Positions 6,852 to 15,958 of a stretch of 64,000 nt of DNA are shown here, one piece after another. The DNA lies in the NCBI GenBank assembly GCA_027073495.1, contig JALSVQ010000124.1, positions 1 through 64,000 of the forward strand, read 5' to 3'. Below the pieces are notes generated by a model. It made no database searches. It worked only from the letters and a program-made list of their open reading frames with translations, and was not told the origin of the DNA. Position 1 is the first letter of the stretch. The number at the start of each line of letters is the position of its first letter. Position numbers and translations under genes: made by a program. This DNA comes from Flavobacteriaceae bacterium. GTDB lineage: Bacteria; Bacteroidota; Bacteroidia; Flavobacteriales; Flavobacteriaceae.

Positions 6852-8045
6852 TTGAACGTATCGTTTTACATCGCAAAGCGATATCTGTTTTCAAAGAGTA
6901 GCAATAATGCTATTAATATCATATCGCGCATTGCTACTTTTGGTGTAGTGATGATTGCGATGGCGCTTTTTGTAGTTCTTGCCACATTTGATGGGCTAAA
7001 ATCATTTAATCTGTCTTTTATACAACATTTTGATCCTGATATTAAAATCAGTGCAAAACAAGGAAAATCTTTTCTATTTACAGCTAGTATTGCTTCTGTT
7101 TTGACTGAAAATGCTGATATTGTCCAATACAGCAAAACACTAGAAGAACGTGCTTACTTTAGCTATAAAAAGAAAAAAAAATTAGCATATATCAAAGGAG
7201 TAGATAGTTTATTTACGCAAACCATTGCTATAGATTCTGCTGTTTATATAGGTTCTTGGTTGGAGCCAAACAACACTAACACCGTTGTAGGAGCCATTAC
7301 TGCTAACGCTTTAGGAATTGGCATTAATGATTATCGTGCTTCACTCGATATTTACATTCCTAAAGCAGGGAAAGGGCAGATTACCAATCCTACTAATGCT
7401 TTTCGAAAGGTAATTACCGCGCCTGTTGGCGTGTATAACATCAATCCAGAGATTGATAGTAAATATATATTTGCTAATCTGCCTGTTGTACAACGATTAT
7501 TAGCTTACAAAAACAATCAAATAAATGCTATTGAAGTTAGGTTAAAAACCAATAGTAATCCTATAAAAGTAAAAAAAACACTTGAAAAGGCATTAGGAAA
7601 ATCTTACAAAGTAGAAACACGTGTTGAACTAAACAAAGCTTTGTATAAGATGCTCAATAGTGAGAACTTGTTTATTTATGGTATATCTGTTTTGGTTCTC
7701 ATCATTGCTTTATTCAATATTATTGGTTCTATAATGATGCTTATTTTGGATAAAAAAGATAATTTGAAAACACTCAATCAATTGGGATTACCAATAAAAC
7801 AACTTCGTAAAGTATTCTTGCTTCAAGGTGTGTTATTAACTGTTTTAGGAGGCGTTTTAGGTATTGTGCTTGGTATTGTAATTATATTTTTGCAACAACA
7901 GTTTGAGCTGGTTATGATAACTTCTTACCTAGCTTACCCTGTAGAGTTTCATTGGAAAAATATATTTATTGTATTTTTTACATTAACAATATTGGGCTAC
8001 ATCGCTTCTTGGATAGCTAGCAGGAGTTTGAGTGATGAATTTTAG
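6852..8045 (+). CDS. FtsX-type ABC transporter permease (LolC/LolE-like), TTG start
   Basis: 397 residues. One membrane helix near 20-45, a periplasmic domain of about 220 residues, then three helices near 275-300, 322-350 and 370-390: the topology of LolC/LolE, which with the LolD ATPase extract lipoproteins from the inner membrane. The start is a TTG at 6852; it gives NVSFYIAKRYLFSKSSNNAI, the normal start of this family, and no ATG precedes it in frame. No ATPase gene is nearby. The gene sits directly behind rbfA and meets tsaB tail to tail with 12 bases between. Confidence 0.88.
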   Translation: MNVSFYIAKRYLFSKSSNNAINIISRIATFGVVMIAMALFVVLATFDGLKSFNLSFIQHFDPDIKISAKQGKSFLFTASIASVLTENADIVQYSKTLEERAYFSYKKKKKLAYIKGVDSLFTQTIAIDSAVYIGSWLEPNNTNTVVGAITANALGIGINDYRASLDIYIPKAGKGQITNPTNAFRKVITAPVGVYNINPEIDSKYIFANLPVVQRLLAYKNNQINAIEVRLKTNSNPIKVKKTLEKALGKSYKVETRVELNKALYKMLNSENLFIYGISVLVLIIALFNIIGSIMMLILDKKDNLKTLNQLGLPIKQLRKVFLLQGVLLTVLGGVLGIVLGIVIIFLQQQFELVMITSYLAYPVEFHWKNIFIVFFTLTILGYIASWIASRSLSDEF

Positions 8046-8057
8046 TAATTATAATGA

Positions 8058-8741
8058 CTATTTCTTCTTTCTATCTTTGAGTTTTAAACCTACAAAGTCT
8101 TTGAGATAAAAAGGTTCAAAATATGCCGTGTCTTCAATATTTTTTTCTAAATATTTAGTATATGATAGTGTGTGCATGGCACATGCGCTCGGAAAAAAAT
8201 CATTTACAAAAAAGGCATTTGTGTGTGTAATCACAGGCTTGCATTTTTCAGCACCATCACCAAGAAATAAGACTTTACCTTTTGATAAGTATTTAGAAAA
8301 AGAATCTTCACCTATTATTGTAGCTGTTATTTCGCTGATAGCTTGCTTGTTTTTGTCAAATACTTGTGTAAAAACTTCCATTCTTCTAGCATCTAGCATC
8401 GGAATAATGTAATTGTAATCACCGGTTGCTTGTAATGCGAGTGTATGCAGTGTAGCAACGCTTATCAAAGGTATGTTTTGTGCAAATGCTAAGCCTTTGG
8501 CAGTAGAAACACCAATACGTAAACCTGTGTATGACCCTGGCCCTTTACTTACTGCAATAGCATTTAAACTATCAAAGCTAAGTGCTAATTCTTCCATAAT
8601 TTCAGCTATAAAAACATGAAGTTGTTCAGCATGCGAATATGAACCTGTATTCACTTCACGCCAAGCAATTAGTTTGCCATCTTTTGCTAAACTAACCGAG
8701 CAGTTCTTAGTTGCCGTTTCTATATTGAGTATATACGTCAT
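8058..8741 (-). CDS. tsaB: tRNA t6A synthesis protein TsaB
   Basis: 227 residues. TsaB is the ASKHA-fold partner that activates TsaD in making N6-threonylcarbamoyl-adenosine at tRNA position 37. The N-terminal lobe (ILNIETATKNCSVSLA), SYSHAEQLH near 34-42 and KGPGSYTGLRIGVSTAKGLA near 65-84 are family hallmarks. As expected for TsaB the catalytic metal-binding residues of TsaD are absent. A -7 box lies five bases from the ATG, so the gene has its own promoter apart from the efflux genes upstream. Confidence 0.95.
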   Translation of the reverse strand: MTYILNIETATKNCSVSLAKDGKLIAWREVNTGSYSHAEQLHVFIAEIMEELALSFDSLNAIAVSKGPGSYTGLRIGVSTAKGLAFAQNIPLISVATLHTLALQATGDYNYIIPMLDARRMEVFTQVFDKNKQAISEITATIIGEDSFSKYLSKGKVLFLGDGAEKCKPVITHTNAFFVNDFFPSACAMHTLSYTKYLEKNIEDTAYFEPFYLKDFVGLKLKDRKKK

Positions 8742-8746
8742 TGCGG

Positions 8747-8754
8747 CAAAGATA
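8747..8754 (-). promoter_or_regulatory. -7 box for tsaB, five bases from the start codon
   Basis: TATCTTTG on the minus strand, squeezed between the stop of the efflux adaptor gene (8758) and the tsaB ATG (8741). A transcript would begin at about the ATG itself. Confidence 0.5.
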
Positions 8755-8757
8755 CTA

Positions 8758-10074
8758 TTATTCTACTTTATCTTTTTTGTCCTTTTCGTCTTTTTTTACA
8801 CTGATAGCATCTCCAGCTTTTAGTTTTTTGCTAACCACATTATAAGGCCCAATGATGATTTTACTATTTTCATCAATGCCATTTAAAATTTCGATATACG
8901 TATCATCTTGAATACCTGTAGTTATCTTTTTAAGCTGTGCTTTTTTACCGTTAGATACGAAGACGCATTCAAAGTATTCATCATTCTTTTTCTTTGTGGC
9001 AGCTTTGCTTTTTTCTTTACTATGTTTTTTCTTTTTCGAATAACTATGCTTTTTTGCTACCGTATCATTTTTCATAACCACAGCACTTATTGGCACAGCC
9101 AAAACATTGTCTTTTCTATTGGTTATAATATCTACAGAAGCAGTCATTCCTGGTCTAAATGGTGAATATGAAGCTGGTTTTCCTTCTAATAAATCTTTAT
9201 AGGAAGCTTCCAAAATACGGACTTTTACTTCAAAATTGGTCACTTGATCAGTGCCTCCTTGAGATTTTGATGAATTGGCAATTTCTGTAACCACACCTTT
9301 GAATTTCTTTTTAGGATAAGCATCTACCTCTACTATTGTGGTGTCGCGTAAATTTACTTTGATAATATCATTTTCATTCACATCTACTACAACTTCCATA
9401 TTGTTGAGGTTGGCTACACGTACAATCTCAGTTCCAGACATTTGTTTGGTTCCTACTACACGCTCTCCAAGCTCTACATTGAGCTTAGATATGGTTCCAG
9501 ACATTGGTGCATAAATACTTGTTCTGTTGAGGTTGTCTCGGGCTTCTTTAACCGAAGCAGCCGTGCTTTGTACAGAAAACTGTGATGCTGACGTACTAGC
9601 TACTGCAACTTTGTACGTAGCTGCTGTTTTGTCCCATTCGGCTTGTGAGATGATTCCTTTGTCAAAGAGTGTTTTTGTACGATTGTAGTTGGCTTTGGCC
9701 TCTTCCAATCGTGCTTGTGACTGATTGTAGTTGGCTTTTGTACTTTGTAGTCCTGCTACAGCTCGGTTTAAGGTAGATTTGTAAATATCTGGATTGACCA
9801 TAACGAGTAAATCTCCTTTTTTTACTTCTTGTCCTTCTTTTATGGGTAGTTTTATGATTTCTCCAGAAACTTCAGAAGATAGTTTTACTTCTACTTCAGG
9901 TTGTATCTTTCCAGTGGCAGTTACTTTTTCTAATATAGATACTCGTTTAGGACTAGCTACGGTTACTTTTTTGCCAAAATCTTTTTTGCCAAACCAGCCT
10001 TGTTTTTTACCATAAACTAAACCAGCTAATAAAACTAAAATTCCAAATACTATTATTAATGTCTTTTTTTTCAT
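8758..10074 (-). CDS. Periplasmic adaptor (membrane fusion) protein of an efflux system
   Basis: 438 residues. An N-terminal membrane anchor (6-22), then a lipoyl half (LSSEVSGEIIKLPIKEGQEVKKGDLL), a coiled-coil hairpin of about 90 residues, the second lipoyl half (IYAPMSGTISKLNVELGERV), a beta-barrel domain, and FRPGMTASVDI. These are the parts of MacA/HlyD-type adaptors that link an inner-membrane pump to TolC. Lys-rich inserts near 345-370 and at the C-terminus are unusual. It follows the TolC-like gene by seven bases. The inner-membrane pump, probably a MacB-type ABC transporter, is not in this stretch, so the substrate is unknown. Confidence 0.92.
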   Translation of the reverse strand: MKKKTLIIVFGILVLLAGLVYGKKQGWFGKKDFGKKVTVASPKRVSILEKVTATGKIQPEVEVKLSSEVSGEIIKLPIKEGQEVKKGDLLVMVNPDIYKSTLNRAVAGLQSTKANYNQSQARLEEAKANYNRTKTLFDKGIISQAEWDKTAATYKVAVASTSASQFSVQSTAASVKEARDNLNRTSIYAPMSGTISKLNVELGERVVGTKQMSGTEIVRVANLNNMEVVVDVNENDIIKVNLRDTTIVEVDAYPKKKFKGVVTEIANSSKSQGGTDQVTNFEVKVRILEASYKDLLEGKPASYSPFRPGMTASVDIITNRKDNVLAVPISAVVMKNDTVAKKHSYSKKKKHSKEKSKAATKKKNDEYFECVFVSNGKKAQLKKITTGIQDDTYIEILNGIDENSKIIIGPYNVVSKKLKAGDAISVKKDEKDKKDKVE

Positions 10075-10081
10075 AATTCTT

Positions 10082-11521
10082 TTAGTTTAATGTAAGGGGT
10101 AACCCATAATAGTATTCTAATACTTTTTGTTTGAATAAATAGGTGTATTTTGCTTGCAAAAGACTTACTTCTGCAGTAGCTAATCGTGTTTTTACTTGGT
10201 TGTAATCAAAAGCGTTTAGTAAACCTAAATTAAAACGCTCTCTTGCAAAATCTGATGCTTTTTGTTGCGCTGCATATGCTTTATTTGCTGCTTCATATGC
10301 TTTTGCAGCACCTTTATAATCGGTAAAAGCTGTTTTAATAGTGCGTTCTAGATTTAAGGCTTCTTGTTTTTTAGAGAGTGTAGCGTTTTCCAGTTTTATT
10401 TTACTTGATTTTATATTGTTTTCTGTACTAAAACCATTAAAAATAGGAATGCGTAATGAAAGACCAAAACTCGAACCTTTATTATTTTTGTACTGATCGA
10501 AAAGTCCTTCGGCGGAACCAAGAACGGGTTTGTAATTAGGTGTTATCACAGCGTCTCCAGAAGTAGCAACTGTTCCAATAGTACGTGTAGGGTTTGAAGT
10601 ATCAAGATTATAACCTATCACACGATTACGATCTGTATAACGTGAGTTCCAATTGTAAAAACCCGATACTGTTGGATAACGGTTTCCGTTGGCTATTTTG
10701 ATATCTAATTTTGCTGTCTCAATAGCATTATCTGCTAGTTGCAGACTTGGACGTGATGTTTGTGCTTTTTTATAAATGTCTTTCCAAGTTTCCTTAGCGA
10801 TAACACTTGGTTTTATTTCATAATCAATTGGTGCAATATCAAAATTATCCAGATCTTCCAATTGGAGAAGTTGTCCTAAGTTCAATAAAGCCAAAGTTAC
10901 TGCATTTTCTGCATTGATAACGCGTTGTTCATTGCTACTAATGGTAGCTTCTATATCGAGTAAATCGCCTCGTGGGCGTACGCCAGCAGCTACTAAATCT
11001 TGCGTGCGTTTTAATTCTTCTTGACTGATTGTTACTTGTGCTTGCGCTGCTTTGAGATTTTCTTTGTTAAACAAAACTTGAAGATATGAAGTGGCTATAT
11101 TCAACGAAATATCTTCTACCATTTTTTCATAACGATATTTGCTTGCTACTAAAGCTAAATTTGCTTTTCGGAGTTGATTCATTTTCTTAAAACCATCAAA
11201 GAGTGTAACGCCAGCATTGATTCCTAATGAATTATTACCATTTGTGGATTGTTCAAGAAGTCCTGTTGTTACATTTTGAGAAAGTCCACGACTCCAAGAG
11301 TAATTGGTATTAGCGTTTAAATTTGGTAGCATTGCTCCAAAACTACTTTTTTTATTTAATGCAGCTTGCTTACCATCTAATTCCGCTTTTTGTATACTGA
11401 TATTATGCTTTGTGGCATACGAAACACAAGCTTCTAGTGTCCAAGGCTTATCTTGTGCATTAACACTGCTAAATGTTGTCAAAAAAAGAAGCAATAAAGC
11501 TATTTTTTGGTATTTTCTCAT
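10082..11521 (-). CDS. TolC family outer-membrane efflux protein
   Basis: 479 residues with a signal peptide (cleavage after SSVNAQ). Two homologous long coiled-coil halves with TolC features: WTLEACVSYATKHN at the start, LQVLFNKENLKAAQAQVTIS followed by VAAGVRPRGDLLDIEA, and in the second half FARERFNLGLLNAFDYNQVKTRL. It forms the outer-membrane exit duct for the adaptor encoded next. A near-consensus -7 box (TATCTTTA) lies about 20 bases ahead of the start. Confidence 0.93.
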   Translation of the reverse strand: MRKYQKIALLLLFLTTFSSVNAQDKPWTLEACVSYATKHNISIQKAELDGKQAALNKKSSFGAMLPNLNANTNYSWSRGLSQNVTTGLLEQSTNGNNSLGINAGVTLFDGFKKMNQLRKANLALVASKYRYEKMVEDISLNIATSYLQVLFNKENLKAAQAQVTISQEELKRTQDLVAAGVRPRGDLLDIEATISSNEQRVINAENAVTLALLNLGQLLQLEDLDNFDIAPIDYEIKPSVIAKETWKDIYKKAQTSRPSLQLADNAIETAKLDIKIANGNRYPTVSGFYNWNSRYTDRNRVIGYNLDTSNPTRTIGTVATSGDAVITPNYKPVLGSAEGLFDQYKNNKGSSFGLSLRIPIFNGFSTENNIKSSKIKLENATLSKKQEALNLERTIKTAFTDYKGAAKAYEAANKAYAAQQKASDFARERFNLGLLNAFDYNQVKTRLATAEVSLLQAKYTYLFKQKVLEYYYGLPLTLN

Positions 11522-11594
11522 AATTTTTAGTTTAACGAGGTAAAGATACTAAAAGAAATATAGTATTTATCTTATAGTTTTGTTAAAAACAACT

Positions 11595-12341
11595 TTAATA
11601 AACAATAGCATCTTTTACTGTTTTTTCTACTTGATCTATTAATGCTTCAAAGTCATTGCCTTTTGCAGCGATGGCTTTATGAAAAATAAATTCAATTTTC
11701 ACTCCAACACCCAAAGGAAAACTTTTTCCATTTGGTGTCATTTTAAACGAATTATTAACAGTAACAGGCACAAGATACGCATCAGGAGCATATTTGTATA
11801 AAACACGGAGTCCATTGCGTTTGAATGGTTTTGGTTTTCCTGTTTTACTTCGTGTGCCTTCGGCAAATATCACAGCACTATAATTGTGCTTTTGAATGTA
11901 TTGCCCGAGTTTTTTTAATTCGATTATAGCTTGCTTTCCATCTTTTCTGTCGATAAGAGCAGAACCACCGTGCGTAAGATTGTACGAAACACTCGGAATG
12001 CCTTTGCCCAATTCTTTCTTAGAAACAAATTTTGGATGATGCGTTTTAACATACAATGCCAATGCATTAATATCATAAAGACTTTGGTGATTTGCTACAA
12101 AAATTAATGGTTTGTCTTTTGGCAGCTCGCTTTCAAATGTTGCCTTGTAGCGTGTGCCTAATATATGTGTGGTTTTGATTAAACCCCAATACATAAAATC
12201 GACTGCTTTTTTATGTCCATGATAACCAAATATATTATTTCCAAGCCATTGTATAGCATGAAAAAACAACAAACCCATTCCAAAAAAGAGGTAATAAATA
12301 ATAGCTAGTGGATATGCGATTATTTTTTTTAGTACTTGCAT
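11595..12341 (-). CDS. plsC: 1-acyl-sn-glycerol-3-phosphate acyltransferase
   Basis: 248 residues from the ATG at 12341. PlsC adds the second acyl chain to lysophosphatidic acid at the membrane. Visible motifs: NHQSLYD (the NHxxxxD catalytic motif), FAEGTRSKTGK (FxEGTR substrate-binding motif) and a hydrophobic N-terminus. An upstream in-frame ATG at 12377 exists, but 12341 makes the sequence TAATG with the stop of the epimerase gene, so the two are very likely translationally coupled. The family includes other acyltransferases, for example in ornithine-lipid synthesis. Confidence 0.9.
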   Translation of the reverse strand: MQVLKKIIAYPLAIIYYLFFGMGLLFFHAIQWLGNNIFGYHGHKKAVDFMYWGLIKTTHILGTRYKATFESELPKDKPLIFVANHQSLYDINALALYVKTHHPKFVSKKELGKGIPSVSYNLTHGGSALIDRKDGKQAIIELKKLGQYIQKHNYSAVIFAEGTRSKTGKPKPFKRNGLRVLYKYAPDAYLVPVTVNNSFKMTPNGKSFPLGVGVKIEFIFHKAIAAKGNDFEALIDQVEKTVKDAIVY

Positions 12342-13360
12342 TATATCTTGTTTTTGTCGTTTAAATAATTGGTGCAAATTGTTTTTATTTCGGTTTCAAA
12401 ATCACTGAATTTAAAGCCAAATTGTTTTATTTTACTACTATCATAGCAGTATTTATTATGCGAAACTTTTGCACTGTGTTTGCTTATCACAGTAGGTTTT
12501 TTAGTCAGAAAGCTTTTTACAGCATCCAAACGCCAAATGATAGCCGTAAGCCAAGGTTTAGCATGGAAACGAGGCGCTTTAGTGTGTAGATTTTTAGCAA
12601 ACAAATGCATCATTTCTTGAAAAGATTGATTTTTATTTACTAGAATATACCGTTCGTTAGTAACAGCACTATCCATTAATAATAACATTGCACGAGCCAC
12701 ATCATTAGCCGTGACAAAACCAGTAACACCTTTGGTGTAAAATTTAAAACCACGATAAACTTTGTCTATTAAAGCATTTGGTCCTTGCTGCCAAAAACCC
12801 GAGCCAAAAATAACACCAGGATTGACTATCGCAATGTTTAGTCCTTCTTGACCTGCACGCCAAACTTCCATTTCAGCACCATATTTACTAATGGCATAAC
12901 CGTAATTATTTTTTTCATTATTCCACTCGTTATTTTCAGTGATTTGATCACTTCCAGCTTTTTTTTCTATGGTTGCAATAGAGCTGATGTGGACGAACTT
13001 CTTAATGTTTTTACTCAAGGCTATATTTACCATATTGGCAGTACCTTCTATATTTACTTTGCGCATTAAATGGTAATCACTACTATCAAATGAAACCACA
13101 GCAGCACAATGATATACATGAGTTACGCCTTCAAAAGCATTATCTAATTCAGGAACAGTAGTGATATCAGCTACTCTCCAAATTATTTTAGTATATAATG
13201 CTTGAGCAGTTTGTGCATCTGTAAAATAGTTAAACACGCGCAATACGTTATCACGATTGCTCGTGCTACGATAAATAGCAACAATACGTTCTTTTTTTAA
13301 TGCTAACTGATATAATACATGCGAGCCTACTAAACCCGTTCCTCCTGTTACTAAATCCAT
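12341..13360 (-). CDS. NAD-dependent epimerase/dehydratase (extended SDR)
   Basis: 339 residues. An N-terminal Rossmann fold with GGTGLVGS (GxxGxxG), ADITT for the adenine contact, and the catalytic YAISK (YxxxK) at about 153-157: an extended short-chain dehydrogenase of the nucleotide-sugar epimerase or dihydroflavonol reductase type. Substrate cannot be told. The start at 13360 (MDLVTGG) is preferred over one at 13387 because a -7 box lies at 13365-13372 between them. Stop and plsC start overlap by one base, suggesting a joint role in lipid or envelope synthesis. Confidence 0.87.
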   Translation of the reverse strand: MDLVTGGTGLVGSHVLYQLALKKERIVAIYRSTSNRDNVLRVFNYFTDAQTAQALYTKIIWRVADITTVPELDNAFEGVTHVYHCAAVVSFDSSDYHLMRKVNIEGTANMVNIALSKNIKKFVHISSIATIEKKAGSDQITENNEWNNEKNNYGYAISKYGAEMEVWRAGQEGLNIAIVNPGVIFGSGFWQQGPNALIDKVYRGFKFYTKGVTGFVTANDVARAMLLLMDSAVTNERYILVNKNQSFQEMMHLFAKNLHTKAPRFHAKPWLTAIIWRLDAVKSFLTKKPTVISKHSAKVSHNKYCYDSSKIKQFGFKFSDFETEIKTICTNYLNDKNKI

Positions 13361-13364
13361 AGTG

Positions 13365-13372
13365 CGAAAATA
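13365..13372 (-). promoter_or_regulatory. -7 box for the epimerase-plsC pair, four bases from the start codon
   Basis: TATTTTCG on the minus strand (TAnnTTTG with one change), followed by CACT and the ATG at 13360. The string around it (TTTTCGCACTATGG) is strikingly like that before rbfA (TTTTGCACTATGG). Confidence 0.45.
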
Positions 13373-13422
13373 CATTTTTTTAGACACAATAATGTCTTTT
13401 CTTTCGTTTGGAAAAAAACATG

Positions 13423-13430
13423 TATCTTTG
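13423..13430 (+). promoter_or_regulatory. -7 box for the thioredoxin-like gene
   Basis: TATCTTTG, 21 bases ahead of the ATG at 13452. It supports that start over in-frame ATGs at 13362 and 13392, which lie upstream of the promoter. Confidence 0.5.
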
Positions 13431-13451
13431 ATTGAATCAAATCATACTGCT

Positions 13452-13745
13452 ATGGCAAAGTTTGGAACATTAATTCAAAGCGAAAAACCCGTTCTTATTG
13501 AATTTTATTTGAATAATGAATTGACAGAAAATAATGGAAAAATGCTTAAAAGTGTAGCAGCCGCATTAGGAGATAAAGCTATGGTCATTCGTATCAATAC
13601 AGAACAAAATGATGAATTAACCAAGGCATTACGTATTAAAACCAACCCAACTTATATTATTTATAAAGCCGAACAAATGGTATGGCGTCAGCCAGAAAAC
13701 CACGATGCAAATACACTTATTGATGCTGTTTTGAAATTTGTTTAA
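13452..13745 (+). CDS. Thioredoxin-fold protein lacking the CxxC motif
   Basis: 97 residues. The order of a core strand (PVLIEFYLN), a helix, a second strand (AMVIRINTEQNDELTKALRI), then KTNPTYIIYKAEQMVW with the thioredoxin cis-Pro (TNPT) and a final helix is that of thioredoxin. At the active-site position there is NNELTENNG in place of WCGPC, so it cannot carry out dithiol exchange. It may be a binding or chaperone module. Divergent from the epimerase gene, with its own -7 box. Confidence 0.85.
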   Translation: MAKFGTLIQSEKPVLIEFYLNNELTENNGKMLKSVAAALGDKAMVIRINTEQNDELTKALRIKTNPTYIIYKAEQMVWRQPENHDANTLIDAVLKFV

Positions 13746-13880
13746 TAGATAAACTGTTATTTCAATAATTATTGTAAAGTCCTAAAATTTAAGAATTGAA
13801 AGTTATTAAAGAATAAATAAAATGCTTACTTTTATTCAGACATAGCCTAACAATAGTAAGTATTTTCGTGAATAAAAATG

Positions 13881-13888
13881 TATCTTTG
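13881..13888 (+). promoter_or_regulatory. -7 box for der
   Basis: TATCTTTG, 20 bases before the der start codon. Confidence 0.5.
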
Positions 13889-13908
13889 CCGCTGAATTAA
13901 GAATAATT

Positions 13909-15231
13909 ATGAATAGTATAGTAGCCATAGTAGGAAGACCAAACGTAGGGAAATCTACTTTGTTTAATAGATTAGTACAACGTCGCGAAGCGATAGTTGA
14001 TGCTGTTAGTGGTGTTACCCGAGATAGACATTACGGCAAATCAGATTGGAATGGAAAGGAATTTTCTGTGATTGATACTGGTGGATACGTAAAAGGTTCG
14101 GACGATGTATTTGAAGGCGAAATACGCAAACAAGTAGAACTTGCATTAGACGAAGCAGATATTATTGTTTTTGTGGTAGATGTAGAATCTGGTGTAACGA
14201 GTTTAGATAGAGATGTAGCAACGATACTTCGTAAAGTCAAAAAACCTATTTTCTTAGTAGTTAATAAAGTTGATAATGCCATGCGTGATGCCGATGCTGT
14301 TGAATTTTATGAATTGGGATTAGGCGAATATTTCACGATATCTTCTATTAATGGTAGTGGCACAGGAGATTTGTTAGATGAATTGGTCAAAGAAATACCA
14401 AAAACCATTGAAGAAACCGAAGCAGAAGAGCTTGAAGCAGAAGCTTTGCCAAAATTTGCCGTAGTTGGGCGTCCTAATGCAGGAAAATCCTCTTTTATTA
14501 ATGCGTTAATTGGGGAAGAGCGTAATATTGTTACAGATGTAGCAGGAACAACACGAGACTCTATAGATACGAAATACAATCGTTATGGATTTGACTTTAC
14601 TTTGGTTGATACCGCTGGAATACGTAAAAAATCGAAAGTAAAAGAAGATTTAGAGTTCTATTCTGTTATGCGTTCCATTCGAGCTATTGAACATGCTGAT
14701 GTGATTGTGCTTGTAGTTGATGCTACACGTGGTTTTGAAGGACAAGATCAAAATATATTTTGGTTGGCACAAAAAAACAGAAAAGGTGTTGTAATACTTG
14801 TCAATAAATGGGATTTAGTCGAAAAAGACACCCATACCACCAAACAATTTACACAACAAATAGAGCGTGAAATAGCACCATTTACAGATGTGCCTATTGT
14901 TTTTATTTCAGCATTAACTAAACAGCGTATTTTTAAAGCAATAGAAACTGCAGTAGAAGTTTATAAAAACAGAGCCAATAGAATACCGACAAGTAAGTTT
15001 AATGAAACCATGTTGCCAATTATAGGTCATTATCCACCGCCAGCATATAAAGGGAAATATGTAAAAATAAAATACTGTATGCAGTTGCCAACACCAACAC
15101 CACAGTTTGTGTTTTTTGCCAATTTACCACAATATATACGTGATCCATATAAACGTTTTGTAGAGAATAAATTACGTGAAATCTATGATTTCAGCGGTGT
15201 ACCGATTACACTTTACTTTAGAAAAAAATAA
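13909..15231 (+). CDS. der: Ribosome assembly GTPase Der (EngA)
   Basis: 440 residues, full length. Der carries two GTPase domains in tandem and a KH-like domain, and acts in 50S subunit assembly. First domain: P-loop GRPNVGKS, switch DTGG, NKVD. Second domain from about 182: [16 protein letters not shown]. The C-terminal KH-like part includes [14 protein letters not shown] and ends ITLYFRKK, as usual. The gene is followed six bases later by the miaE-like gene. Confidence 0.97.
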   Translation: MNSIVAIVGRPNVGKSTLFNRLVQRREAIVDAVSGVTRDRHYGKSDWNGKEFSVIDTGGYVKGSDDVFEGEIRKQVELALDEADIIVFVVDVESGVTSLDRDVATILRKVKKPIFLVVNKVDNAMRDADAVEFYELGLGEYFTISSINGSGTGDLLDELVKEIPKTIEETEAEELEAEALPKFAVVGRPNAGKSSFINALIGEERNIVTDVAGTTRDSIDTKYNRYGFDFTLVDTAGIRKKSKVKEDLEFYSVMRSIRAIEHADVIVLVVDATRGFEGQDQNIFWLAQKNRKGVVILVNKWDLVEKDTHTTKQFTQQIEREIAPFTDVPIVFISALTKQRIFKAIETAVEVYKNRANRIPTSKFNETMLPIIGHYPPPAYKGKYVKIKYCMQLPTPTPQFVFFANLPQYIRDPYKRFVENKLREIYDFSGVPITLYFRKK

Positions 15232-15237
15232 AATATT

Positions 15238-15819
15238 ATGTTAGGTTTAAAATCAACTACAAGCCCAAAATGGGCTAAGCTGGCTAATGAAAATTTAGAA
15301 CAATTTTTAACCGATCACGCTTTTGCAGAACAGAAAGCGGCATCTGGCGCTTTTTCATTGATATTGACCTATTCTGAAGAGTCTGAAATGGTGCGTGAAT
15401 TGAGTGATTATGCCATTGAAGAAATGGGGCATTTTAAACTTGTTCATGAACTGATGCTTGAACGCGGCATGACATTAGGTCAAGACACACCAAGTGCTTA
15501 CGCTAAGCATTTGCGAAAGTTTTTTCCAAAAACCAAAGATCGTAATGACAGTTTGATTAATCGTTTGCTTATGGCAGCAATGATAGAAGCACGTAGTTGC
15601 GAACGTTTTGATGCGTTTATCAAAGCGTCCAAAGATGAAGCGTTAGTGACTTTTTATAAAGATTTAATACGTTCCGAAGCAGGGCATTACACTTTATATC
15701 TAAAATGGGCAAGACACTACAGTTCAAAAGAAACAGTTGATACCAAATGGGAAGCTTTTGCTACTTATGAAGCTACTTATATCGAAAGCATGGAGCAAAG
15801 TGCTTTGGTGCACGGTTAA
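15238..15819 (+). CDS. miaE: MiaE-like tRNA hydroxylase (di-iron, ferritin-like)
   Basis: 193 residues. MiaE hydroxylates the isopentenyl group of ms2i6A37 in tRNA with a di-iron centre. The four-helix pattern carries the expected ligands: E in the first helix (HAFAEQKAAS), EEMGHF, EARSCERF and EAGHY. Co-directional with der and very close, so likely one transcript; both concern RNA. Assignment to MiaE rests on overall resemblance to the short non-proteobacterial family members. Confidence 0.88.
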   Translation: MLGLKSTTSPKWAKLANENLEQFLTDHAFAEQKAASGAFSLILTYSEESEMVRELSDYAIEEMGHFKLVHELMLERGMTLGQDTPSAYAKHLRKFFPKTKDRNDSLINRLLMAAMIEARSCERFDAFIKASKDEALVTFYKDLIRSEAGHYTLYLKWARHYSSKETVDTKWEAFATYEATYIESMEQSALVHG

Positions 15820-15958
15820 GGATTCTAGTAATAATAAACTCCTGACCTGTGTCTTATAAACGGAAAATATTCCAGTTTCCAGATAAAAATCGGGAGAAAT
15901 GTTAAGGAATATTTAATCAACAATTATTTGTTTTTTCCATCCAGAGATAGCTCTCATT

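Noticed and set aside
13361-13451. Upstream starts for the thioredoxin-like gene (13362, 13392) and the epimerase (13387)
   Set aside because: Each would place the start codon upstream of the gene's own -7 box.
15820-15958. Structured RNA between miaE and hemD
   Set aside because: A 9-bp AATATTCC-type stem is present, but with a long loop, no T-run and no promoter; could be chance.
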